From NCBI RefSeq assembly GCF_012273015.1, contig NZ_CP050954.1, positions 2,210,001 through 2,274,000 on the forward strand: a stretch of 64,000 bases of DNA. The letters run 5' to 3'. A model generated the notes under the pieces. It had not been told where the DNA came from and ran no database searches. It saw only the letters and a program-made list of their open reading frames with translations. This document shows, in pieces, positions 15,264-23,881 of the stretch (its first letter is position 1; every line of letters starts with the position of its first letter). This stretch comes from Hymenobacter sp. BT18. GTDB taxonomy: Bacteria; Bacteroidota; Bacteroidia; Cytophagales; Hymenobacteraceae. The position numbers and the translations under genes are program-made.

Positions 15264-15653
15264 ATGAAAACAGCTGCTACTCTCCCCGATATTCAGACCG
15301 AAGGCGACATCAAAAAACTGGTAGATACCCTGTGCTACAAGGCCAATAACGATACGCTGCTGGGGCCGAGCTTTGGCGCTGCCTCGCGCATTCACTGGCC
15401 CTATTTCCTGACTTCGCAGTACCGCTACTGGAGCACCACGCTGCTGGGCAAAAAGGACATAGAGGGTGAGCCCCTGCCCGAGCAGGTTGTGCTACCCCAG
15501 GGCGGCCACCACGTCAATCATTGGCTGGACCTGTTTTCGTCCACCGTCGAAGAATATTTTTCGGGCTCCAAGGCTGAAGAAGCCAAGCAGCTGGCCCGTC
15601 AGCTAGCCACCCGGCTAAGTGCTACGCGCCTGCGCGAGCTACCGGTCGACTAG
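15264..15653 (+). CDS. Group III truncated globin-like protein lacking the proximal His
   Basis: The 129-residue protein has the group III truncated hemoglobin layout: DIKKLVDTLCYKANNDTLLG at the N-terminus, WPYFLTSQYRYWSTTLLG in the middle and HHVNHWLDLFSSTVEEYFSG near the end. In typical members the heme-binding His lies in a P-x-x-H-x-x-L-P segment about ten residues before HFxxW; here the segment reads PLPEQVVLPQGG, with Gln where His is expected. His residues at the HHVNHW stretch cannot take that place in the helix. It may therefore be a globin-fold protein that no longer binds heme in the usual way. No signal peptide is present. Confidence 0.7.
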   Translation: MKTAATLPDIQTEGDIKKLVDTLCYKANNDTLLGPSFGAASRIHWPYFLTSQYRYWSTTLLGKKDIEGEPLPEQVVLPQGGHHVNHWLDLFSSTVEEYFSGSKAEEAKQLARQLATRLSATRLRELPVD

Positions 15654-15715
15654 CTTTTCCTTTGCACCCACCCAGGTACAATTCCGCTCCCACCCAACCC
15701 CACCACCCCGAAAAG

Positions 15716-15745
15716 AAAACGCCCCGTTCTGCGGGGCGTTTTTTT
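15716..15745 (+). terminator. Terminator of the globin-like gene
   Basis: Arms AACGCCCCG and CGGGGCGTT are followed by a run of T. Confidence 0.9.
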
Positions 15746-15783
15746 GTGCCCATCCGGTGCAGAACTGCTACCCTAAACGTCAC

Positions 15784-15820
15784 AAAAAAACCCTTCCCAG
15801 ATGCGGCATCCGGGAAGGGG
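15784..15820 (-). terminator. Terminator of odhB
   Basis: On the minus strand the arms CCCTTCCC and GGGAAGGG with an inner GATGC/GCATC pair are followed by TTTTTTT. Confidence 0.9.
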
Positions 15821-15840
15821 CTTAAATTTTAGGGGCTTGC

Positions 15841-17493
15841 TTACACGCCCAGCAGCAGACGCGTGGGGTCTTCGAGCAGCTCCTTCACGCGCACCAGGAA
15901 AGACACTGACTCGCGCCCATCAATGATGCGGTGGTCGTAGCTCAAAGCCAGGTACATCATGGGCCGGATTACCACCTGCCCATTCTCAGCTACAGGGCGC
16001 TGCACGATGTTGTGCATACCCAGAATGGCCGACTGCGGGGCGTTGATGATAGGCGTACTCATCATGGACCCGAACACGCCGCCGTTGGTGATGGTGAACG
16101 TGCCGCCGGTCATCTGCTCGATGGTGAGCTTGTTGTCGCGGGCCAGGGTAGCGAGGCGCACAATCTCCTTCTCAATGCCATCAAACGACAGCTCCTCGGC
16201 GTTGCGAATTACGGGCACCACCAGTCCTTTCGGGGCCGATACCGCAATGCTGATGTCGCAGAAGTCGTTGTATACGATGTCGGTACCATCGATCTGGGCA
16301 TTCACGGCGGGCCACTCTTTCAGAGCCACACACACGGCTTTGGTGAAGAACGACATGAAGCCGAGGCCCACGCTGTGTTTCTCCTTGAACTTGTCTTTGA
16401 ACTTGTTGCGCAGGTCCATGATGGGCTGCATGTTCACCTCGTTGAAGGTGGTGAGCATGGCCGTCTCATTTTTCACCGACACCAGGCGGCGGGCCACCGT
16501 CTTGCGCAGGTTGCTCATCCGCTCACGGCGCTGCACGCGGTTGCCGCTGGCGGCCGGAGCAGCCTGGGGGACCGGATTTGCAGCCGGAGCGGGCGCCGCG
16601 GGGGCCGCCGGAGCAGGAGCAGCCGGACGAGCCTGAGCGTTCTGAGCATCTTCTTTGGTGATGCGCCCATCCCGGCCGGAGCCTTGCACGTCGGCGGGGT
16701 TGATGCCTTTTTCGCCTAGAATCTTGCCGGCCGCCGGCGAAGGCGTACCCGTAGCGTAGGAGCTGGCACCCGCTGGGGCAGCGGCGTTGCTCGGGGCTGC
16801 TGCCGTGGTGGTGGCAGCGGCCGGGGCAGCTGGCGCGGCCGGAGCTGCGGCGGTACCAGCTCCGCCTTCGATGCGGGCAATGGTAGCTCCAATACCGATG
16901 GTTTCGCCTTCCTTGGCGGCGTGGCGCAGCGTGCCGGTGCCCTCGGCGGGCAGTTCAAACGTGGCCTTATCCGACTCCAGCTCGGCAATGATTTCGTCGC
17001 GCTGCACCTGGGCCCCGTCCTCTTTCAGCCACTTGGCTACTGTTACTTCCGTGATGGACTCGCCCACGGCAGGAATCTTCATTTCCACGGTGGCGCCGCT
17101 GCCCGCAGCGGCGGGAGTAGGCGTATTAGTCGAGCCCGCCTGCGAGCCGCCGTAGCCGCTTTGGTTGCTGGCCTGGGGGTTTTGCTCACCCTGGCTGACG
17201 GGGTCGGGGGTGGCCGGAGCCGCACTTGGCGCGGGTGCCGAAGTGGCGCCGGGTGCTCCGGCTCCATCGATATCGGCAATGACTACTCCGATGCCGATGG
17301 TTTCGCCCTCGGCTACCCGGATTTTCAGAAATCCATCGGCTTCGGCGGGCAGCTCAAACGTGGCTTTGTCTGATTCCAGCTCAGCAATTACTTCGTCCCG
17401 CTTTACGGCGTCGCCGTCCTTTTTCAGCCATTTGGCAATGGTAACCTCGGTGATGGACTCGCCGACAGCGGGGATTTTAATTTCCAGACCCAT
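15841..17493 (-). CDS. odhB: 2-oxoglutarate dehydrogenase E2, dihydrolipoyl succinyltransferase
   Basis: E2 of 550 residues transfers the succinyl group to CoA in the TCA cycle. It has two lipoyl domains (each with [14 protein letters not shown], Lys being lipoylated), around residues 1-80 and 130-205, joined by Ala/Pro-rich linkers. A peripheral-subunit-binding segment ([20 protein letters not shown]) follows, then the catalytic domain ending with the DHRIIDGRE active-site motif. Two lipoyl domains are more than the single one of E. coli SucB. Start [13 protein letters not shown] at ATG 17493 is chosen; the longer frame reads into a repeat in the odhA-odhB spacer. It needs the LipA product. 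Confidence 0.93.
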   Translation of the reverse strand: MGLEIKIPAVGESITEVTIAKWLKKDGDAVKRDEVIAELESDKATFELPAEADGFLKIRVAEGETIGIGVVIADIDGAGAPGATSAPAPSAAPATPDPVSQGEQNPQASNQSGYGGSQAGSTNTPTPAAAGSGATVEMKIPAVGESITEVTVAKWLKEDGAQVQRDEIIAELESDKATFELPAEGTGTLRHAAKEGETIGIGATIARIEGGAGTAAAPAAPAAPAAATTTAAAPSNAAAPAGASSYATGTPSPAAGKILGEKGINPADVQGSGRDGRITKEDAQNAQARPAAPAPAAPAAPAPAANPVPQAAPAASGNRVQRRERMSNLRKTVARRLVSVKNETAMLTTFNEVNMQPIMDLRNKFKDKFKEKHSVGLGFMSFFTKAVCVALKEWPAVNAQIDGTDIVYNDFCDISIAVSAPKGLVVPVIRNAEELSFDGIEKEIVRLATLARDNKLTIEQMTGGTFTITNGGVFGSMMSTPIINAPQSAILGMHNIVQRPVAENGQVVIRPMMYLALSYDHRIIDGRESVSFLVRVKELLEDPTRLLLGV

Positions 17494-17523
17494 AAGTGGG
17501 AATATTGAGGGTTTCGGTGGGAG

Positions 17524-17610
17524 ATGTTTAGCTGTTAGCCAAGAGCTGCTTGCTGTTGGCTTATTAGAGAGCAAAACCAACGGCTAACGGCCATCAGCTC
17601 ACTGCTCAAA
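17524..17610. repeat. Imperfect inverted repeat in the odhA-odhB spacer
   Basis: AGCTGTTAGCCAAGAGCTGC and TTGCTGTTGGC on the left are mirrored by CCAACGGCTAACGGC and CAGCTCACTGCTC on the right. It resembles the family at 36126. It lies between odhA and odhB and might attenuate read-through. Confidence 0.5.
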
Positions 17611-17615
17611 GACGG

Positions 17616-20462
17616 CTAGTCGGTTTTCTGGGCGCTGGCCGCAGTCTGCTTGATGGTGGTATCAGCCACTTCTTCGCGGGGTTTGTCGAAGGCGCGGGCG
17701 ACCAGCTCCTTCTGCTCCTTTACGTGCACCTTGTTGTAACCGGTCGCCGGCGACGCGGAGGGCTTGCGCGAAATCACGTCTTCCAGCTCGCGGCGCATAA
17801 AGCGCAGCAGGTAGTTCCAGTAACCCATGTTCTCGGGCTCTTCCTGCACCCAGTACACTTTTGCCTTGGGGTACTTGGCCAACTCGGCGGCCAGCTGCTT
17901 CTGCGGGAAGGGGTGCAGCTGCTCCAAGCGTACAATGGCCACGTCGCGGCGCTCCGACTTCTGCTGTTCTTCCAGCAGATCGAAATACACCTTGCCTGAG
18001 CACAGCAGCACGCGCTTTACCTTCTTGTCTTCGGCGTACACGTCGCCGAGCACCTCGCGGAAGGTTCCGGAAGTAAACTCCTCTACCGGCGACACGCACA
18101 GCGGGTGGCGAAGCATCGACTTGGGCGACATGACCACCAGCGGCTTGCGGAACTCCCAGGTGAGCTGGCGGCGCAGGGCGTGAAAGAAGTTGGCCGGCGT
18201 GGTCATATTAGCCACGACGATGTTGTGCTCGGCCGCCAGTTGCAGGAACCGCTCGGGGCGGGCGTTGGAGTGCTCCGGGCCCTGGCCTTCGTATCCGTGG
18301 GGCAAAAGCATCACCAGCCCGTTCATGCGCTGCCACTTGCTTTCCGACGACACGATGAACTGGTCAATCATGGTCTGCGCGCCGTTGGCGAAGTCGCCGA
18401 ACTGAGCTTCCCACACTACCAGAGCAGTGGGGTTGGCCATAGCATACCCGAATTCAAAGCCCAGCACGCCGTATTCGCTCAGCAGGGAATTGTAAATCCG
18501 CAGTTGCTCCTGGCCTTCCCCGATGTAGTTCAGGGAGTTGTAGGGGGCTGAGGTTTCGGCATCGTGGAGTACGGCGTGGCGGTGCGAGAACGTGCCCCGC
18601 TGCACATCCTGGCCACTCAGGCGCACAATGCGCTTTTCCGCGAGCAGGGAGCCATAAGCCAGCAGCTCGCCCGCCGCCCAGTTAAGCACGCGCGTTTCGA
18701 AGAACATCTTCTTGCGCTCCTCCATCAGCTTTTCGATCTGCTTGAGGGGGCGGAAGCCTTCGGGCAACGTAGTCAGCGCCTTGCCGACTTTGGTTATTAC
18801 TTCCTCACTGATGCCCGTAGCCGGGGACTGATCAAAGTCATCGGGCTTGGAGCGGCGCAGGCTGCGCCACTCGTTTTCCAGGGCCTGGTAGTTGTAGGGC
18901 AGGGGCTTCTGCTTCACCATATCCAGGCGGGCCTGCAGGGTGTCGCGGAATTCCTTGTCCATCTGCGCCGCCAGCTGGGCATCTACGTCGCCGCGCTCTA
19001 CTAGTGCGGCGTTATACACTTCCCGGGGGTTCTGGTGCTTGCTGATAAGGTTGTAGAGCGTGGGCTGCGTGAACTTAGGCTCGTCCGACTCGTTGTGCCC
19101 GTGGCGGCGGTAGCACACCATATCAATAAAGATATCGGCGTTGAACTGCTGCCGGTACTCCGTAGCCAGCTGCACCGCGAATACCACGGCTTCGGGGTCG
19201 TCGCCATTCACGTGCAGCACAGGCGCGTCGATAATCTTGGCCAGGTCCGTGCTATAGATCGAAGAGCGGGCATCCTCGAAGTCGGTGGTGAAGCCTACCT
19301 GGTTGTTGATCACGAAATGCACGGTGCCGCCGGTCTTGTAGCCTTCCAGCTGCGACATCTGCGTTACTTCGTAGCCAATGCCCTGCCCCGCCACGGCGGC
19401 GTCGCCGTGAATCAGGATGGGCAACACCTTATTATAGTCGTTGCCGTAGCCGTGGTCGAGCTTGGCCCGCACAAAGCCTTCCACCACGGGGTTCACGGCT
19501 TCCAGGTGCGAGGGATTGGGCGCCAGCTTCAGGTTGACGGTGCGCGTGCCGGCATCTACCTGGCTGCTATAGCCCATGTGGTACTTCACATCCCCGTCGC
19601 CCATGGTCAGGTCGGGTACGGCCGTTCCCTCAAATTCCGAGAAGATCTGCTCGTAGGTTTTCCCCATGATATTGGCCAGCACGTTCAGACGCCCCCGGTG
19701 AGCCATGCCAATCATCACTTCCTCTACCCCTAGCTCGGCGCCTTTGCGAATAATGGCATCAAGGGCAGGAATAGTCGTTTCACCGCCTTCCAGGGAGAAG
19801 CGCTTTTGCCCCAAAAACTTGGTATGCAGAAAGTTCTCGAAAACAACGGCTTCGTTGAGCTTGCTCAGAATCCGCTTTTTATATTCTATTCCAGGATTAA
19901 AGCTCAGGGAATCCTTTTCTACCTTCTCCCGGAACCAGTCGAGTACCCGCGGGTCGCGGATGTACATGTACTCGAAGCCGATAGTCCGGGTGTAGATCTT
20001 CTGCAACGCGGCTACAATGTCACGGAGAGTGGCTTTGTCACCCAGCCCCAGGACTTCTCCGTTTTTAAACGTGGTATCGAGGTCCGTCTCACTTAGCCCG
20101 AAATCAGAAAGGCTAAGCCGGGCCTTCCGGTCTTTCCGCTCCCGCACCGGGTTGGTGCGCGCTACCAAATGGCCGCGGCTGCGGTAGGCATGAATCAGGT
20201 TGCGCACCTGCGTTTCCTTATCGGCAGCAACCGTATCGACGGCCCGGATGGTCCCGGCACCATTGGTGCTGGCAGACGTAGTTAGTACGCCTTCGCCATC
20301 GGCTTGAGCTACACCGTTTTCGGAGTATTGCTGAGAGAAGTCGAATCCTTCGAAAAACTTACGCCAGCCAAAATCAACCGATTCCGGGTTGCTTTTGTAA
20401 GCCTGATAAAGCTGGTCGATGTATTCGCCATGGGCATTGGCGATATAAGAGTAGGCGTCCAT
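17616..20462 (-). CDS. odhA: 2-oxoglutarate dehydrogenase E1
   Basis: E1 of 948 residues decarboxylates 2-oxoglutarate with thiamine diphosphate and hands the succinyl group to OdhB. The N-terminal DAYSYIANAHGEYIDQLYQA docks to E2. Typical segments follow: HRGRLNVLANIMGKTYEQIF, KYHMGYSSQVD, ILIHGDAAVAGQGIGYE (thiamine diphosphate site) and LPHGYEGQGPEHSNARPERF near the C-terminus. Length and start are normal. It is the first gene of odhA-odhB, with 122 bp between them. No E3 gene is in the window. Confidence 0.97.
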   Translation of the reverse strand: MDAYSYIANAHGEYIDQLYQAYKSNPESVDFGWRKFFEGFDFSQQYSENGVAQADGEGVLTTSASTNGAGTIRAVDTVAADKETQVRNLIHAYRSRGHLVARTNPVRERKDRKARLSLSDFGLSETDLDTTFKNGEVLGLGDKATLRDIVAALQKIYTRTIGFEYMYIRDPRVLDWFREKVEKDSLSFNPGIEYKKRILSKLNEAVVFENFLHTKFLGQKRFSLEGGETTIPALDAIIRKGAELGVEEVMIGMAHRGRLNVLANIMGKTYEQIFSEFEGTAVPDLTMGDGDVKYHMGYSSQVDAGTRTVNLKLAPNPSHLEAVNPVVEGFVRAKLDHGYGNDYNKVLPILIHGDAAVAGQGIGYEVTQMSQLEGYKTGGTVHFVINNQVGFTTDFEDARSSIYSTDLAKIIDAPVLHVNGDDPEAVVFAVQLATEYRQQFNADIFIDMVCYRRHGHNESDEPKFTQPTLYNLISKHQNPREVYNAALVERGDVDAQLAAQMDKEFRDTLQARLDMVKQKPLPYNYQALENEWRSLRRSKPDDFDQSPATGISEEVITKVGKALTTLPEGFRPLKQIEKLMEERKKMFFETRVLNWAAGELLAYGSLLAEKRIVRLSGQDVQRGTFSHRHAVLHDAETSAPYNSLNYIGEGQEQLRIYNSLLSEYGVLGFEFGYAMANPTALVVWEAQFGDFANGAQTMIDQFIVSSESKWQRMNGLVMLLPHGYEGQGPEHSNARPERFLQLAAEHNIVVANMTTPANFFHALRRQLTWEFRKPLVVMSPKSMLRHPLCVSPVEEFTSGTFREVLGDVYAEDKKVKRVLLCSGKVYFDLLEEQQKSERRDVAIVRLEQLHPFPQKQLAAELAKYPKAKVYWVQEEPENMGYWNYLLRFMRRELEDVISRKPSASPATGYNKVHVKEQKELVARAFDKPREEVADTTIKQTAASAQKTD

Positions 20463-21222
20463 GCGGTGGGAGCTAGAAGTGTCGATGTAAAAGTAATGCG
20501 TTAGGCGAGTAAGTTAAAACCCATATTTGCATGTTCAAATTAACTTCGTAATCAACCTGTTGCTTCCGTAGTGAATCAAATAGTTCTACCTCAATTGTCA
20601 ATCTATTAAATAATAGGCAGGCTTTTGCTTATAGCTGAACGATAATGAAGGTGTATAAGGTTATCATATACCCTGAAAAATGCTTCCGGCGTCAGAATAC
20701 GTTTGCTTATAATAGAACATGCCCGGCACGTGAGGTCTTTGTTCCCGCGTGGGCCTAATTTATTTGATGTCCGCCAGCAAACGTTAGGCGCCTTTCTTGT
20801 ACTAGTTCAATTGCAGAGGCAAAGACGCCGAACTGCTACAGGCAGTTCCTGTGTTAAGGCGGAGCGGCTGTTTCCATCTTACAAGTACCAACCCTCCCAA
20901 AGTTCAGGTTGACTGGCAGGAGGAAAAAAGTGTTTGTGAAAAAATCCCGTAATTGCACTTTATTAAATCAGCTACTCATTATCCAAATGCCATAGGCGGC
21001 AACCAGAAATACCACAAAAAGAAGCTATAGCCTATATAACCTGAACAAATTCTAATTATTATCGGTTTAAAACAATTATTCGTATTTTAAAGCAGTATTT
21101 TCACCTTGTTCGCAACCTTTCGGGGGCTTGCGCTGTAGGGTTCATCCTAACTGAATGTCCAACGAATTTGGACGAAGCTTATACTCCCAGGCTTTAACAG
21201 GGAGCCCACCAGCCTAATTGCC
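20463..21222. other. 760-bp gene-free, AT-rich stretch
   Basis: Only short frames occur here and none looks like a gene. The sequence is much more AT-rich than its surroundings. A small inverted repeat, GTCCAA and TTGGAC (21157-21173), lies 50 bp before the next gene. Both promoters (odhA leftwards, 3D-domain gene rightwards) must be here, but I found no exact TAnnTTTG. Confidence 0.5.
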
Positions 21223-21774
21223 ATGTCTATTGCCCTATTTCTTCTGAATCTCATTTTCGCTCCCCAAACAGCCCTTCTTCCTGCTGCTACGCCCTCTCCG
21301 GCGGTATTTACGGTAGTGGCGCCCCCTATTCTGGAGGCACGCCCAATCTCGGTTCAATCCAATAAATTATCTAATCTTCCCTCACGCTTACCGCACTACA
21401 CGGTTACCGCTACGGTGTACACCCCTTCGGTTGATCAGACCGACGATGAGCCTTTCATCACGGCCGACAATTCGCGGATTCCCCGCAATCATTCGAGCAA
21501 AACCCGCTGGGTAGCCCTATCGCGCGACCTGCTTCAGCGGTGGGGAGGCCCACTGGATTACGGTGATGCCGTCCGTATCAGCGGTCTTTCTCCGGAGTTA
21601 GATGGCGTGTATACCGTCCACGACACCATGAACCGCCGGCACCGGCACTGCATCGATGTGCTGATGAATGAGCGCGAAATCGAGGGCCGTATGGACGACA
21701 TCGATTTTGGCCGGTGGGAAAAAGTAAAAATCACGAAGGTAACTTCATCTAGTTCCGAGTGGAGTGAGGGCTAA
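21223..21774 (+). CDS. Secreted 3D-domain (RlpA-like beta-barrel) protein
   Basis: This gene encodes 183 residues. A signal-like N-terminus (SIALFLLNLIFAPQTALLPA) precedes a Pro-rich linker to about residue 60 and the domain from 64 on. TVTATVYTPSVDQTDDEPF, ALSRDLLQRWGGPLDYGD, VYTVHDTMNRR and HCIDVLM follow the 3D domain pattern; the Asp residues of YGD, HDTMN and IDVLM form its three-Asp signature. Relatives are often cell-wall associated, and some hydrolyse glycan, but the catalytic role is not shown for all. It probably acts in the periplasm. Confidence 0.75.
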   Translation: MSIALFLLNLIFAPQTALLPAATPSPAVFTVVAPPILEARPISVQSNKLSNLPSRLPHYTVTATVYTPSVDQTDDEPFITADNSRIPRNHSSKTRWVALSRDLLQRWGGPLDYGDAVRISGLSPELDGVYTVHDTMNRRHRHCIDVLMNEREIEGRMDDIDFGRWEKVKITKVTSSSSEWSEG

Positions 21775-21794
21775 TCACCCAATCTCTCCGCGTT

Positions 21795-22805
21795 TTACTC
21801 CGGAACAGGATACGAGGTAATGGTGCGGGGCTCCCCCGCCTCGGTGTAGAGAAAACTGAGGGGCTGCGCCGGATTACGAATTATTTCCGGCAACTCCAGC
21901 CGCCAGCGTTTCCACATTTCCTGCAGCGACCTAGCGTAGCCAGTGTTTTCCCAGGGATTGAAAATTTCCCGCGTGACATCATCGATGAGGGTGTCGTACA
22001 CCAAGTGTGTATCACCGGGTTTTACGGCCCGCACGTAGTAGTCAGGCACTACATTGAACAGATAGGCAGCGTAGTACACCCGCGCCTTAAATTCGGCTAC
22101 CTGGATGGGATGCAGGGCTTTGCCTTGCACGTCTTCATATACGCGACGCATGGCTTGCCGGATAATGCCATTGTCCAGCAGACAGGCCACCAGCACCACG
22201 TCATCGAGTTTGATGCTGAACATCATCGTGCTCAAATCATCATCGTACTCGAAAGGCAGGGTGTCTTCCTCGGGAGCGACCTCCAGCATGAATACCGAGG
22301 CCGGAGTGAAGTCTTCGAAGACGATGGGTACGCGCAGGGCCTGAAAAACCTGGTAAAACGACTGCAGCTTGCTCAGCATCTGCCCATTCTCCGACAGCGG
22401 GTACTCAGGCTTGATCAACGGGTCCAGCTCGGTGAGCAGCTCCGTCAGCAGAATGCCGTAGTACATCTTAGCCAGCCACAGAAACAGCGTTTGCTCATCC
22501 AACTGCTGCCAGGAAGCTAAGCCGCCCACAGCCGCTACTGCAGCCACTTTAGCTTCTAGAGGCTCCACAGCCTGCGTGCGGCAGCGCGGACAGCACGGAA
22601 CCCGCAGGTCTTCGAAGCTTACCACACTTTGGTCCAGCAGGCGCATCTGGCGCCCGTGCAGCTGATACCGCTCCAGCAGCCAGGGAGCTAGCACTGACAC
22701 TGTATCTACCGAAGGCTGCGTGGGGAGGCCGCACAAAAAGCAGATGTGCCGCCCGAAGCGCATGCCATCAAAAGGGTCGTACAGGGTTAAATCGGGCGTT
22801 GGCAT
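21795..22805 (-). CDS. Unknown protein with a zinc-ribbon-like Cys pair set
   Basis: This gene encodes 336 residues. The start ATG 22805 (MPTPDLTLYDPFDGMRFGRH) follows the promoter element at 22828-22835; the 17 extra upstream codons are rejected. CFLCG near residue 23 and CCPRC near 75 suggest a treble-clef or zinc-ribbon site. The rest is soluble and helical with an acidic patch (PEEDTLPFEYDDDL). No signal peptide was seen. I cannot name a family; this kind of HICFLCG start is common in unnamed Bacteroidetes proteins. Confidence 0.65.
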   Translation of the reverse strand: MPTPDLTLYDPFDGMRFGRHICFLCGLPTQPSVDTVSVLAPWLLERYQLHGRQMRLLDQSVVSFEDLRVPCCPRCRTQAVEPLEAKVAAVAAVGGLASWQQLDEQTLFLWLAKMYYGILLTELLTELDPLIKPEYPLSENGQMLSKLQSFYQVFQALRVPIVFEDFTPASVFMLEVAPEEDTLPFEYDDDLSTMMFSIKLDDVVLVACLLDNGIIRQAMRRVYEDVQGKALHPIQVAEFKARVYYAAYLFNVVPDYYVRAVKPGDTHLVYDTLIDDVTREIFNPWENTGYARSLQEMWKRWRLELPEIIRNPAQPLSFLYTEAGEPRTITSYPVPE

Positions 22806-22827
22806 AAGCAAAAAGCTGGCGGAGCCG

Positions 22828-22835
22828 CAAAGGTA
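22828..22835 (-). promoter_or_regulatory. -7 promoter element
   Basis: On the minus strand TACCTTTG, an exact TAnnTTTG match, ends 22 bp before the ATG at 22805. Confidence 0.65.
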
Positions 22836-22872
22836 GCGTCCCTTGCTTACTCCCACCAGCAGTCGGCTTAGG

Positions 22873-23274
22873 CTAACGTGACAAGGAAGACCCCAGCTTA
22901 ATCAGGAGCTTGCCCAAGTGCGTGAGTGGAGCCGTGTAGCCGTTTGCCGCTTCTTCCGCTACTTTGATGGTTTCGGCGCCCAGGCTGGCCAGCGTTTCGG
23001 CAATGGCATGGGCTTCGGTATCGGTAGCCGCTAGCTGCTCTTGCAGCAGCACAATTTCCTGCTTGATTTTGGCCAGCCCAGGCCGCTCACTGGCCAGCAG
23101 CACTTCTTTCCAGCGCGCAATTTCGGAAGCGCCCCGCTGGTTTTCCTGGCTAGGCACACCTTCGTTGAGAAGCGCCAAAGTATCTTCTACTAAAGCAGAG
23201 TTTTGTTTATCGGTTACTTCCAGCGGAATGGTGGGCGCAGGAACCGACTGGGGGGTGGGTGTGGTAGAATCCAT
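22873..23274 (-). CDS. Small coiled-coil protein of unknown function
   Basis: This gene encodes 133 residues beginning MDSTTPTPQSVPAP. A frame open further upstream to 23418 is rejected because it lacks a plausible start near a promoter. After a Pro/Thr-rich tail, residues about 30-100 are helical with heptad-like Leu/Ile spacing (IARWKEVLLASERPGLAKIKQEIVLLQEQL), a coiled coil. It ends with LTHLGKLLIKLGSSLSR. No membrane segment or catalytic motif. It lies 67 bp upstream of the zinc-ribbon gene on the same strand. Confidence 0.6.
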   Translation of the reverse strand: MDSTTPTPQSVPAPTIPLEVTDKQNSALVEDTLALLNEGVPSQENQRGASEIARWKEVLLASERPGLAKIKQEIVLLQEQLAATDTEAHAIAETLASLGAETIKVAEEAANGYTAPLTHLGKLLIKLGSSLSR

Positions 23275-23516
23275 GAGATATGCGGGAAAGGTCAGACTGA
23301 ATGTCTGCATATACCCAGGCTGCAGCGGAAAGGTTGAGTGCCCCGTGGGCTCGAGTAGAGCCCCATCAGCTAAAACCGTACGCCCGGCCCTTGCTCTCCA
23401 CCAGATCCAGAGGGACACAAGAACTGCTGGCTTTTCTTCGCTGCGAAACGGATGGGTTACCTTTTTCGCCTTGCCGGATGAAAGCTGAATCTTTCACCAG
23501 ACTTTACCTTTTTGTC

Positions 23517-23810
23517 ATGAAATTCTCTGTTAAATCTGCCCTCGTAGCCATTGCTTTCGCCGCTGTAGCCACTTCCTGCTCGCAGGCTGAGCAGAACAAC
23601 GCCGAAGCTGCCGCCGACAACGCCGCTGCAACTACCGAAGCTGCTGCCGATACGGCCGCTGCCGTGACCGACGACGCGGTAGAAGGTGCTGGCCAGGCTA
23701 CGGAAGCTGCTGCTACCAACGCCGCCAATGCTACCGAAGCGGGTGTGGAGAAAGCTGCTGCCGAAACGCAGGAAGCTGCTGCTGCTGCCAAAGAGGAAGC
23801 TGCTCACTAA
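23517..23810 (+). CDS. Small Ala-rich lipoprotein
   Basis: This gene encodes 97 residues. The start ATG 23517 (MKFSVKSALVAIAFAAVATSC) gives a lipoprotein signal with Cys21 as lipid site. The mature chain is almost entirely Ala, Glu, Thr, Asp and Asn, with AADTAAAV-, ATEAAATNAAN- and ETQEAAAAAKEEAAH-type repeats, and should form one long helix. It is reminiscent of Lpp-type or LEA-like stress lipoproteins without being a clear homologue. Function unknown. Confidence 0.7.
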   Translation: MKFSVKSALVAIAFAAVATSCSQAEQNNAEAAADNAAATTEAAADTAAAVTDDAVEGAGQATEAAATNAANATEAGVEKAAAETQEAAAAAKEEAAH

Positions 23811-23844
23811 GCACTTTCTCTGTTGACAGGGAAACTACCTACCG

Positions 23845-23881
23845 AAAAGTCCCTCCTGCCTTGGTGCAGGAGGGACTTTTT
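23845..23881. terminator. Terminator shared by convergent genes
   Basis: Arms AAAAGTCCCTCCTGC and GCAGGAGGGACTTTTT. It overlaps the stop codon of the minus-strand gene at 23880. Confidence 0.85.

Noticed and set aside
20703..20912. Short frame of 69 codons in the odhA upstream gap
   Set aside because: No promoter, no signal or motif, composition unlike coding DNA.
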